Made by a program: the position numbers and the translations under genes
Shown here: piece after piece, positions 1-6,805 of the stretch
How the letters are laid out: every line of letters starts with the position of its first letter
Position numbering within the stretch: position 1 is the first letter of the stretch
Notes under the pieces: model-generated
Seen by the model: only the letters and a program-made list of their open reading frames with translations
What the model was told of the DNA's origin: nothing
Database searches by the model: none
NCBI GenBank assembly: GCA_026770585.1
Contig: MU646325.1
Location: forward strand, 1,000,818 to 1,014,413
Source of the DNA: Baffinella frigidus
Lineage: Eukaryota > Cryptophyceae > Cryptomonadales > Baffinellaceae
DNA length: 13,596 nucleotides
Direction: 5' to 3'

Positions 1-177
1 CCAAACCCTAAACCCTAAACCCTAAACCCTAAACCCTAAACCCTAAACCCTAAACCCTAAACCCTAAACCCCAAAACCCTTAACCCTAAACCCAACCCCA
101 AACCCCAAACCCCAAACCCCAAACCCCAAACCCCACACACCAAACCCTAAACCCTAAACCCCAAACCTAAACCTAGG
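1..177. repeat. Telomere array, CCCTAAA type, with degenerate inner part
   Basis: About eight consecutive CCCTAAA units open the window. They grade into CCCCAAA, CCCTTAA and CACACACC variants, and the array ends near the unique sequence at about 175. The C-rich strand reads 5' to 3' from the end, which is the orientation expected at a left chromosome end. TTTAGGG is the plant and algal telomere type. Loss of the exact unit inwards is typical of the telomere to subtelomere transition. Confidence 0.93.
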
Positions 178-271
178 TGGCATCATACCTGCGCGCAGTG
201 CAGAGTGCACACATCCGGCATCTCCCCGAGTGCGACCAAGAGGTACAGCCGTTCCAGAGAGTGGCCTTTCG
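178..271. other. Subtelomeric spacer with one arm of a direct repeat
   Basis: No gene is visible. The segment at about 220-247 (CATCTCCCCGAGTGCGACCA followed by a GAGGT-like end) recurs at about 543-570. The two copies are direct and lie on either side of the 272-421 hairpin. Confidence 0.5.
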
Positions 272-421
272 AGCTCTGTTCCACTTCAATTTGGTCCTTT
301 AGACAGAGTGCCCCCCCCGAAATTTCACAGGTAAATTTCATGGGGGGGGGGTCAAAATTCACCTGTGAAATTTCGGGGGGGGCACTCCATCTACGAGACC
401 AAATTGAAGTGGGGCAGAGCT
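272..421. repeat. Foldback (MITE-like) inverted repeat
   Basis: The two halves pair over about 60 bases. The left arm runs from AGCTCTG through CCACTTCAATTTGGTC to CGAAATTTCACAGGT, and the right arm carries the reverse complements ACCTGTGAAATTTCG, GACCAAATTGAAGTGG and CAGAGCT. There are small mismatches and C/G homopolymer runs near the loop. It has no coding capacity. Short open frames crossing it are only the palindrome read through. Confidence 0.85.
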
Positions 422-640
422 AGGCTTCGCGATGGTCCATTGATTTTTGTGATACTAATTGATAATCGCTCGGTTCAAATCCAACGAAGCATGGTGCACA
501 CATGCTCCAGGCATGCGGCCTGGGATCCTCACACACCTCAGACATCTCCCCGAGTGCGACCAGGAGGTTTCACCTCAATCCACACAATGGGCTTCGAAGG
601 AAGTTTTGACCGAAAATGCGGTCGTCGTTTTGATCGCGTG
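422..640. other. Subtelomeric spacer, no gene seen
   Basis: It holds the second copy (about 543-570) of the direct repeat first seen at 220-247. A GGTTCAAATCC string at about 474 resembles a pol III B box, but no tRNA stem can be built around it. Overlapping short frames on both strands have no recognisable content. Confidence 0.5.
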
Positions 641-720
641 ACCCCCCTCGCTCATAAGAAAGGACCCCTTCCTAGGACCCCACACCCTACACCCTAAACC
701 CCAAACCCGGGACCCTCTGC
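641..720. repeat. F1 end fragment next to telomere-like sequence
   Basis: CCCTCGCTCATAAGAAAGGA followed by CCTAGGACC matches the left end of the F1 foldback family with no partner arm. It is followed by CACCCTACACCCTAAACCCC, an interstitial telomere-like patch. Confidence 0.55.
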
Positions 721-754
721 ATGCAAGCCCTAGCGCCTGAATCCTGCATGCACA

Positions 755-831
755 GGTCCTTGAGGTGTTGAGTGCTCCCAACATAGCCCAACGACACGCC
801 TTTCCGTAGAAAAGATCTGCAGAAAAAGCAC
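755..831 (+). repeat. R3 dispersed repeat, copy 1
   Basis: It runs from GGTCCTTGAGG through TGCTCCCAACATA, CCAACGACACGCC and TTCCGTAGAA to CTGCAGA and AAGCA. The same module order occurs at 4320, 4632 and 5893. There are no terminal inverted repeats. Short frames across it are read-through of a non-coding repeat. Confidence 0.8.
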
Positions 832-957
832 ACCCCGCACTAACCCTGAACCTGGAACCCCGAACCAGGAGCCGCATTGGGAGCGCAGCGGGGGCCGACA
901 CGCCAGTCGAGCCAACACGGAACTCTAACTTCCCTACCTCCCTTCGTACACATCGTG

Positions 958-1080
958 TACAGGGGTACCTCGCTCATAAGAACCCCCCCCCCCCCTAGGA
1001 CCACCGTAGGGCCCTAGAGGCGTAGGCCTACTGTATGGTCCTAGGAAGGGGTATTTTCTTATGAGCGAGGTACCCCTGTA
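958..1080. mobile_element. F1 foldback MITE, copy 1
   Basis: The terminal inverted repeats are perfect over 25 bases. Each starts CAGGGGTACCTCGCTCAT and is flanked by a TA dinucleotide, so a TA target duplication is likely. The interior is a C-rich left part, then modules resembling CCACCGTAGGGCCCTAG and CTACTGTATGGTCCTAGG. At 123 bases it codes for nothing. TA duplication and short size fit non-autonomous Tc1/mariner-type (Stowaway-like) elements; the superfamily is inference. Confidence 0.88.
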
Positions 1081-1228
1081 GCGTGCACAAGACCTCTCGC
1101 GAGACCCTTTTCAGACACAGCCTCGGTGGGGGTGCATGCGTGGTGGTGGTGTTGGTAGTAATACAGGTCTCTCGCTGCCCCAGCATGCTGCTAGCAAGGT
1201 AGATCTAAGGCCACGGATGCTACATGGA
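1081..1228. other. Spacer, no gene seen
   Basis: The sequence is plain apart from a GT-rich patch near 1135-1160. A segment at about 1189-1213 (GGTAGATCTAAGGCCAC) is weakly echoed near 1625-1643. Confidence 0.4.
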
Positions 1229-1404
1229 TATCTGGGCTATAAGAACACGGGTGCTCCGACATTGGTCGGTGTCTACTTTCTTAAATTAGTACAAGAGGGT
1301 TGACTAAACGCAAGATTGAGTCAACCCTCTGGAACTAAATTAAGAAAACGGGGGAACCAAATCCGGTCTGTGTTCTTAAGTTCTGGTTTCGTATAGCCCA
1401 GATA
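1229..1404. mobile_element. F3 foldback MITE
   Basis: The ends are TATCTGGGCTATA (1229-1241) and its exact reverse complement (1392-1404). An inner hairpin pairs GAGGGTTGACT (1295-1305) with AGTCAACCCTC (1319-1329), and a further pair matches TTCTTAAATTAGT-like sequence. The outer TA at both ends suggests a TA target duplication. The inner part GAGGGTGGACTAAACGCGAG recurs, diverged, near 3136-3160, so this is a family rather than a chance hairpin. It has no coding capacity. Confidence 0.82.
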
Positions 1405-1437
1405 CCCCTGTAACTCTGCATCCGAAGGTGTCTCGAA

Positions 1438-1565
1438 TACAGGGGTACCGCGCTCATAAGAAACGCCCGCTCCCCCTTAGACCACCCTAGGTCCCTATGC
1501 TTAGGCCTACTGTACATGTAGGGTCCTAGGAGGAGGCGCTTTCTTATGAGCGAGGTACCCCTGTA
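1438..1565. mobile_element. F1 foldback MITE, copy 2
   Basis: It has the same ends as copy 1 with one change in the left arm (CCGCGC for CCTCGC). TA flanks both sides. The interior again has a C-rich left part and a TAGGCCTACTGTA module followed by GGGTCCTAGGAGG. Confidence 0.88.
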
Positions 1566-1972
1566 CAAGACCCAGCTAGGAAGGTACATCTACCTTCCTG
1601 AGATCCACCTTCCTAGCAGCTAGGATTGCAGATCTAAGGCTACTGGGAACCGAGCATGCAACCCCCCCATGGTCCGAGGACGGTCACTTCCGGTGTTCGC
1701 CTACATGTATGTCGGGAGCTCGAAGAACCGAAAGGACCTAACGGATCCTCTGAATCCCTTCGGCGATCCAGTGAAATTGGATCGGTTGGTTTTCAACAAA
1801 GAACTCTCTCTCTCTCAGCATGCTGGGGAGTCTCGAATACAAGACCCAGCACCCTGCATAGGACTGCCCTAGGATTCTAGGAACAGGCCTACAGTACTGC
1901 TCTGGGAGGGTGCAAGTTATCGTATCCGACATACCCGTATGCGAGGTACCTGCACTGTGCAGGGATGAAGGC
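1566..1972. other. Spacer with R3 fragment and decayed F1-like pieces
   Basis: Near 1570-1620 a small imperfect palindrome is built on ACCTTCCT and AGGAAGGT. At about 1690-1742, on the minus strand, lies an R3-type segment: TTAGGTCCTTTCGGTTCTTC then GAGCTCCC, extending into GGCGAACACCGGAA-like sequence shared with the copy at 3243. Near 1860-1955, pieces resembling F1 interior and GCGAGGTACC ends are scattered. No gene is recognisable, and the overlapping short frames on both strands look like noise. Confidence 0.5.
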
Positions 1973-2056
1973 TATCCCTGAAGTGCCGAGTAGGCTCACA
2001 TGCCCTACCGTAGGGCCCTAGGACCTGCCTAGGCCCCCCTCACCACTTAAGGAATA
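1973..2056. mobile_element. F2 foldback MITE, copy a (short)
   Basis: It begins TATCCCTGAAGTG and ends CACTTAAGGAATA. Inside is the conserved stretch GTAGGCTCACATGCCCTAC followed by CGTAGGGCCCTAGGACCTGC. The right end abuts F1 copy 3 directly, and the two share the TA. Confidence 0.8.
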
Positions 2057-2175
2057 GGGGTACCTCGTTCATCAGAAACCGCCTTCTGCTAGAGGCCCCT
2101 ACACTAGGACTATGCCTAGGGCCCTACGGTAGTCCTAGGGGGGGGGCAGTTTCTTATGAGCGAGGTACCCCTGTA
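2055..2175. mobile_element. F1 foldback MITE, copy 3, fused to F2
   Basis: The left end reads TAGGGGTACCTCGTTCATCA and so lacks the terminal CA. The right end is the full TTATGAGCGAGGTACCCCTG followed by TA. A second F1-like start (TAGGGGTACC) follows immediately at about 2174, so another partial F1 lies between this copy and the next F2. Confidence 0.82.
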
Positions 2176-2234
2176 GGGGTACCTGTTCAGTTTGAGCCTC
2201 CCTAGACCCTTGAAGTTGATGGTCGTTTATGAGG

Positions 2235-2337
2235 TATCCCTTAAGTGGCCAGGTGGTCAAATTTGACCGCCAAGATGTCCTAGGCAGGTTCTAGGGCCCT
2301 ACGGTAGGGTGTATGAGCCTACTTGGCACTTGAGGGA
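2235..2337. mobile_element. F2 foldback MITE, copy b (opposite orientation)
   Basis: It starts TATCCCTTAAGTGGCC and ends GGCACTTGAGGGA. The interior GGTTCTAGGGCCCTAC and CGGTAGGG is the reverse complement of the core in the other F2 copies. The sequence just before it (TCGTTTATGAGGTA) resembles the right arm of F1 cut at its internal TA, consistent with F2 having inserted into an F1 end. Confidence 0.8.
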
Positions 2338-2585
2338 TGGTCCGACGTCATAAGTTCAATACAGACTTTTTTTTTCGTTTATGAGGAGCCGCCCATCCGA
2401 AAGGAAGCATGGCTTTTCTGCAAAACCAGTTCCAGAGTCCGCCTATCCACTTAGCATCGAGCGAAGTCTTTTTCACCTTGAATCCAATCTGAAATTCCGG
2501 TTAGATTCTAGGGCAATGGATAAGATTCTGGTACAAATCGTTAGATGGACTGTATCCGTGAAGCCCTCGGCGGCTCTTAAGTGGT
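2338..2585. other. Spacer, no gene seen
   Basis: A run of nine T at about 2367-2375 is followed by ordinary sequence. One 74-codon frame (2381-2605) runs into an R3 fragment and has no recognisable domain. I see no gene. Confidence 0.4.
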
Positions 2586-2616
2586 TGGGAGCTCGAAGAA
2601 CCTAAAGGACCTAAAA
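2586..2616 (-). repeat. R3 repeat head fragment
   Basis: On the minus strand this reads TTTAGGTCCTTTAGGTTC then TTCGAGCTCCC, the start module of the R3 repeat. The same module occurs on the minus strand at 1717-1742 and 12929-12960, and on the plus strand at 3243. Confidence 0.65.
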
Positions 2617-2797
2617 GACATCACTGGGACTTCTAAAGGATTTCGAATAACCCCTAGTGAATGGTCCCTAGGCCCTGCCGTAGGGACATATGGAGGTTTC
2701 TACGGAGAAGGCAACGGAAAGCCGGCCCGATTTGGGCCGAAAATCCCTTCGTAGCCCGCTGTGTGGCAAGACCACCGTGTAGCCGTGTGACTGCCTT

Positions 2798-2872
2798 AGA
2801 GTCCCTGGGCATAGCCTTACTGTAGGGTCCTGGGGGGGGCGTTTTTTGTCAGCGAGGTACTCCAGCAGGGGC
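2798..2872. repeat. F1 right-half fragment
   Basis: CATAGCCTTACTGTAGGGTC, a G run and then GTCAGCGAGGTACTCC matches the right half of F1 with substitutions. No left terminal repeat is found upstream, so this is a truncated or decayed copy. Confidence 0.6.
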
Positions 2873-3242
2873 CTCGAGCCTATTCCTAGACTAGGTCCTT
2901 ACAACACGTACAGTTGTACTCGACACAGACGGTTCACTGCAGGGTGCTTGCGGATACCCCCTGGTATCTCGTGTAATGACCGATTACTCAATTTATCAAA
3001 CAGGTTTCGCCGTTATTGCATAACCCGTGCCATCATCAGACTATGATCGGTTCATGTTATACCCCGCTGAGTCAAGAACCCGTAACTTAAGATTGCGGAA
3101 CGGATTCGACCCCTGCGTGTTTTTACGGTAGTACCAGAGGGTGGACTAAACGCGAGAGTTAGACAGCCAAAAGACAATGTTTTTACGCGTTGGCACATAT
3201 TGACCATATTCAAAAAAGGGTATGCACGCCCCGGGGCATCTT
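2873..3242. other. Spacer with diverged F3 piece
   Basis: Around 3130-3165, GTAGTACCAGAGGGTGGACT followed by AAACGCGAG matches the F3 interior seen at 1290-1315. The rest shows no repeat or coding signal I can support. Confidence 0.45.
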
Positions 3243-3351
3243 TTAGGTCCTTTCGGTTCTTCGAGCTCCCAACAAAGGCGGACACCGGAACTTGTGCTGT
3301 AGAAACGCCGTGCTTCCTTTCGGATCACATCAAGCACCCCTGTACAGAGGA
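3243..3351 (+). repeat. R3 dispersed repeat, diverged copy
   Basis: It starts TTTAGGTCCTTTCGGTTC and keeps module order: GAGCTCCCAACA, then GTAGAAACGCC, then CTTTCGGATCACATC, then CTGTACAGAGG. Compared with the 4632 copy it is strongly diverged in the middle but the order is the same, extending R3 to about 110-130 bases. Confidence 0.6.
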
Positions 3352-3794
3352 TCGCGGCAGAAACCGGCTAACCCACGATTCACTCAGAGGGACTCGGGAG
3401 AGAGTTGACAGTTTTCTTTTGCAGTGAAACACCCAATTCCCCCTGAAAACTGGTGTTTTGTACTAAAAACTGACAGTAGTGTTTGAGGCCACCCAGCCGG
3501 CAGGCTTTCCTCTCAACGCGCCCGCGCGGGGCCCGGGGGGGTCAAGGGGGGGGCGGGCAGCCCACTCCTTGTATCAACGATCTAGCCTTCCGATCCTGTC
3601 TGTCTCCCTTTCTCCCTGTCTCCCTCCCTCCCTGCCACCCTACATCCCTACGACCCCACTTCCCATCGCCTTACTCCGATGTACTGAGCCTTGGGAAGGC
3701 ATTTTGTAGGAGGAGGGGAGGAGATGGCCAGTTTTATGGGTTGCCGAGCTTAAAAACTGATGGGTCGCCTTCACCTTGACTCGTCGGTCACACT
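3352..3794. other. Spacer with pyrimidine-rich tract
   Basis: A C/T-rich tract of TCCC and TCTCCC units lies at about 3595-3670. Poly-G and poly-C runs lie near 3525-3560. Open frames here owe their length to biased composition. No gene is seen. Confidence 0.45.
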
Positions 3795-3905
3795 AGTTTA
3801 GGGTTAATTCTTTAGGGTTCAGGGTTTAGGATTTAGGGTTTAGGTTCTAAGTTTTAGGGTGCAGGCTTTAGGCTTTAGGCTTCAAGCTTTAGGCTTTAGG
3901 GTTGA
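3795..3905. repeat. Interstitial telomere-like block (TTTAGGG and TTTAGGC)
   Basis: Degenerate TTTAGGG, TTTAGGA and CTTTAGG units repeat for about 110 bases with the G-rich strand on +, the reverse of the left telomere. A weaker continuation with GGGTTTAG-like words lies at about 3990-4100. Confidence 0.8.
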
Positions 3906-4106
3906 CGCTAGAGTGGTTGTCTCAAGTACAGAGCACTAGAGACTACCCTGCAAGGTCCCTGTAGGAAGCACATCGTTGAGCAGGTTTGTCGTAGGGTTGA
4001 GAGTTGTATGGTTTAGAGTTGTGGGTCAGATATGGGCCAGAGGTAGGGCGGTGGGTGGTCATGGTCTAGGGGTGGGGTTGGACCTTCAGGGGGTTTAGGT
4101 TTGGGG

Positions 4107-4281
4107 AAAAGGCGAAGTTGATTAAGTTGGAACACGTCGGCTTCACGCTGGAGAGATAAGTCGAGACGCAAGGTAACCACCTTTGGTGGTTACCCTGCGT
4201 AACCACCTTTGCAGTTTGGGGCAAAGCGAGGTTTGATAAGTTGACAAAGACGACCGCTTCACGCTAGGAGAGATGCGTCGA
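4107..4281. repeat. Diverged tandem duplication with hairpin
   Basis: Two direct copies, about 4107-4168 and 4220-4281, share AAGTTGA or GATAAGTTGA, then GCTTCACGCT, GGAGAGAT and GTCGAG. Between them GGTAACCACC and GGTGGTTACC form a short hairpin, with a further GTAACCACCTTTGCAG. No coding function is seen. Confidence 0.65.
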
Positions 4282-4319
4282 GTTTGTTGCCAAGTCCTTT
4301 CCCAATGCTCGGTGGATGC

Positions 4320-4452
4320 TTTAGGTCCTGTAGGTTTTAATTCTCCCACCATACGAGCTCGTAGCCCAACGACACGCCCTTCCGTAGAAAGGACTGCAGA
4401 GAAAAAAAAAATGCTTTCGGATCGCGTTTACGAGCTCTCCAGTACAGGGGCT
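4320..4452 (+). repeat. R3 dispersed repeat, long copy 2
   Basis: It runs from TTTAGGTCCTGTAGG through CCCAACGACACGCCCTTCC, GTAGAAAGGACTGCAGAG and an A run to TGCTTTCGGATCGCGTTTA and GAGCTCTCCAGTACAG. The copy at 4632 matches it throughout. The 217-codon minus-strand frame spanning both (4321-4974) is repeat read-through. Confidence 0.82.
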
Positions 4453-4454
4453 CA

Positions 4455-4612
4455 AATGGTGCTTTGGTGCTTTGATGGAGCTTATTGAGCTTTGATGAAC
4501 GTCATACAGCAGCACGAACGTTTCTTGGTCTGATGCGTGGTGGTGCTTTGGTGCTGTGGGGGGAAAGACAGGTGCTTTGTGCTGTGGTGCGTTGGTGCTT
4601 TGGTGCAAGGGG
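4455..4612. repeat. GGTGCTTT minisatellite-like repeat
   Basis: GGTGCTTT or GGTGCTGT units recur irregularly at about 4457-4475 and 4539-4605. A single GGTGCTTTGG reappears near 4829, beyond the next R3 copy. Confidence 0.65.
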
Positions 4613-4631
4613 AATGTAATTTCCCAGCTTT

Positions 4632-4750
4632 CGGTCCTTGAGGTTTTAAATGCTCCCAACATATGCCAACGACACGCCGTTCCGTAGAAGGGATCTGCAG
4701 AGAAAGCATTTTGCTTTCGGATCGCGTTTAGCTCTCCAGTGCAGAGGCTC
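4632..4750 (+). repeat. R3 dispersed repeat, long copy 3
   Basis: GGTCCTTGAGGTTTTAAATG leads into TGCTCCCAACATA, CCAACGACACGCC, TTCCGTAGAA, CTGCAGAGAAAGCATT, TTGCTTTCGGATCGCGTTTA and GCTCTCCAGTGCAGAGGCTC. It is the best-preserved long copy. Confidence 0.82.
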
Positions 4751-4973
4751 GTGAAGAGGGGATACAGGGCGGCTCTGTTGGGGTGGATGAAGGTATGCGA
4801 TACCGCTCCCATGCTCACTTGTAAACACTGGTGCTTTGGTTTTCGATTTCGTGATTTATTAGCTTGGATTCGTCGGCCGACCCGGGCCTTGTTAGTCTCA
4901 AGTACGGTCCTGCCTACGTTGAATGTAAACACCGCCTTGCCTAATTCTGGGGGTCGCTGGTGGTGCGAGGCCA

Positions 4974-5144
4974 CTTATTGACACTTATTGACTTTATTCG
5001 AAAGTGAGAATGCACGGTGCAAGACTTGAGGCGAGGTTAGGAACACATCTGGGGTCTTCACCAGATTGATCCTACCCAAGAGACTGCCACTACCCATATA
5101 AGGAAAAACCACGAAGGAGCTCCCCGCACAAGCCCGGCGAACCG
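4974..5144. repeat. R4 repeat pair, copy 1
   Basis: GACACTTATTGACTTTATTC then GAAAGTGA, ATGCACGG, TTGAGGCGAG, AGACTGCCACTACCCATAT and CACAAGCCCGGCGAACCGGA line up with 5683-5855 over about 170 bases. A 133-codon minus-strand frame covers it (4975-5376). The second copy has insertions and deletions that break that frame, so I do not call it a gene. Confidence 0.7.
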
Positions 5145-5682
5145 GACAGCGTGTCCCTCCCCAGTGGCTCCCCGCAGAGCACCCCGTTGAGTGAGGGCCT
5201 CTGCCTATTCCACACACAAATGCCCATGCACCTCCTTTCGAGGGGATGGCGTGTGGGGCAAAAATGTGTGGACCACCCTCCTTGCGGGCCACGCAAGGAG
5301 AGTAGAAATCCCCTCCACCACCTAGACCCCCACGTTGCAATGTGAGAAAAAGCCCTTCGATGATGTCTACCCCCACCTCAAGGTCCCCTGTTTGGCCTCA
5401 GTCAGATCATAGTGATGGACCACTGAGACCGCGCCCATCAAGCTGCAGAGCGACCCTAGGTATCCTCCTCGTAAGTTGCCGACTCATTCTGCGGCAGGGG
5501 TCCCTACCCGTGCGGTACTCAGGACAGCATCCTACAGGGGTATGAGGCGTTGGTAGCCGCGAAGGCCCCAGACCCCCCCCCCCTATCTTCCCTCGCGAGT
5601 CCCCTCGCTCTCTTAATTACCGTTCTCTGACCCTCCCTAGCGGGTCCGATTGGGTCCAATTTGGACCCGATCCTTTAGGTCC
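5145..5682. other. Spacer, no gene supported
   Basis: Overlapping short frames exist on both strands, none with a recognised domain or repeated conservation. A run of about ten C lies near 5574-5583. TTTAGGTCCTTT at about 5674 is the R3 start word immediately before R4 copy 2. Confidence 0.4.
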
Positions 5683-5855
5683 TTTGACACTTAATGACAC
5701 TTATTGACTTTATTCGAAAGTGAAATGCACGGCACAGAATTGAGGCGAGCTTAAAAAAAATATCCGGGTAATCATCCGGTTGAATCCTAAGGCAAGAAAC
5801 TGCCACTACCCATATTAGGGGAGATTCACCAAGATTTTACCCACCAAAACCCGGT
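5683..5855. repeat. R4 repeat pair, copy 2
   Basis: It is a diverged copy of 4974-5144 with the same module order, including GACACTTATTGACTTTATTC, AAACTGCCACTACCCATAT and AAACCCGGTGACGGATC. It has an added A run at about 5753-5760. Confidence 0.7.
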
Positions 5856-5892
5856 GACGGATCACCGGTCGGTGAGGCAAGCTCCTGATCTC

Positions 5893-5972
5893 TCCTTAGG
5901 TTTTAAATGCTCCCAACATACCGGTAGCCCAACGACACGCCCTTCCGTAGAAAGGACTGCAGAGAAAGCATT
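5893..5972 (+). repeat. R3 dispersed repeat, copy 4
   Basis: TAGGTTTTAAATGCTCCCAA, then ACATACCGGTAGCCCAACGA, CACGCCCTTCCGTAGAAAGG and ACTGCAGAGAAAGCATT. It is nearly the same as the 4632 copy in this part but stops where that copy continues into the CTTTCGGATCGCG module. Confidence 0.8.
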
Positions 5973-6805
5973 CGATAAGGTGTCAGTTTAGAACAGGTTT
6001 TGTGCTCTTGTTTGTCGAATCGATTTTTTTTAGACCAAAAAGATTTCGTGCCCCCCCAAAAACGTTTCAATTTGTTAATCGAATGTTCTAGAAGAGGGGC
6101 GTGCCCACGTCGTGGAGACGCGTACAATGTTATACCATCTTAAAAGTGTTTAAAAGTGTTATAAAAGGAAACGAGTAGCTAAGCACACCCTGAGAGCGAG
6201 TCAAAGGACACTTGTAAATTACAAGTCAATTTTACAAATTTTACTCACTTCCTTCAATGGTTACATGACGTTCGTGGAAACAATCTGTATCTGTCCTCGA
6301 AATTTTACTACACGGTTCACAATGCAAAAACTCTTTAAATTAATTTATAGAGATAAATACGTTTCAGATGGACAAGATACGCTTCCGATGATGACAAAGT
6401 GCATGGGAAAGTTTATCTCTCCCCTTGCAAAGTGTCCAAACATCTCAACGGTTGGGTCTTACAATTGCTAGGCAGATAAAACTGGCTTCATGTGAAATTC
6501 TAGAAATTGCTGCGTCCTCAATCCTCTGTGCCGTCACCGACCGGCCCTGCCTGGATATCCCTCTGCCCCCCGCACCCCTCACCCCGCTCGCGTGTCGTGC
6601 GTGTGTGGAGGTGCGTCGGTACCACCCGGGCACTCGAGATCGCGTGAGCGGCGCGCGTATCACCGCGGATTACGCGGAGAAACAGTTTGGCACCTAACCG
6701 TCAATCCAACGCAAACTTCGCCGTCTCTCTTCCTGCGTCCCCCCCCTCCCGGGTCCGCCAGTTCGAGGCGAACTCCCGTGTCGGAACGTCCACTTCGGCC
6801 GCGAG
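5973..6805 (+). promoter_or_regulatory. Upstream region of the FYVE gene (AT-rich, then C/T-rich)
   Basis: About 6120-6480 is clearly AT-richer than anything around it, with TTATAAAA at about 6160, repeated AAAAGTGTT words and the palindrome ACTTGTAAATTACAAGT at about 6209. It is followed by GC-rich sequence and then a C/T-rich tract at about 6715-6745. An in-frame TAA at 6695 lies 111 bases before the chosen start codon. Position suggests promoter and 5' leader, but no initiation site can be assigned. A 68-codon frame at 6265-6471 is not recognised and may be chance. Confidence 0.35.

Noticed and set aside
430-500. Possible tRNA gene from a GGTTCAAATCC box
   Set aside because: The T stem does not pair, and no acceptor or anticodon stem can be built around it.
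3479-3779. Overlapping plus-strand frames in C/T-rich sequence
   Set aside because: They owe their length to a pyrimidine-rich tract, with no motif and no splice-supported neighbours.
4321-4974. 217-codon minus-strand open frame
   Set aside because: It runs across two copies of the R3 repeat and the GGTGCTTT array. The repeated peptide words (FYG.ACRW) come from the repeat and occur in other frames at the other copies. No domain and no splice pattern.
4975-5376. 133-codon minus-strand open frame over R4 copy 1
   Set aside because: R4 copy 2 has indels that break the same reading, so there is no sign of coding constraint. No recognised motif.
6265-6471. 68-codon frame in the AT-rich island
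   Set aside because: It is not recognisable, and short length in AT-rich DNA just upstream of the gene makes chance or a leader feature as likely. Mentioned only under the upstream region.
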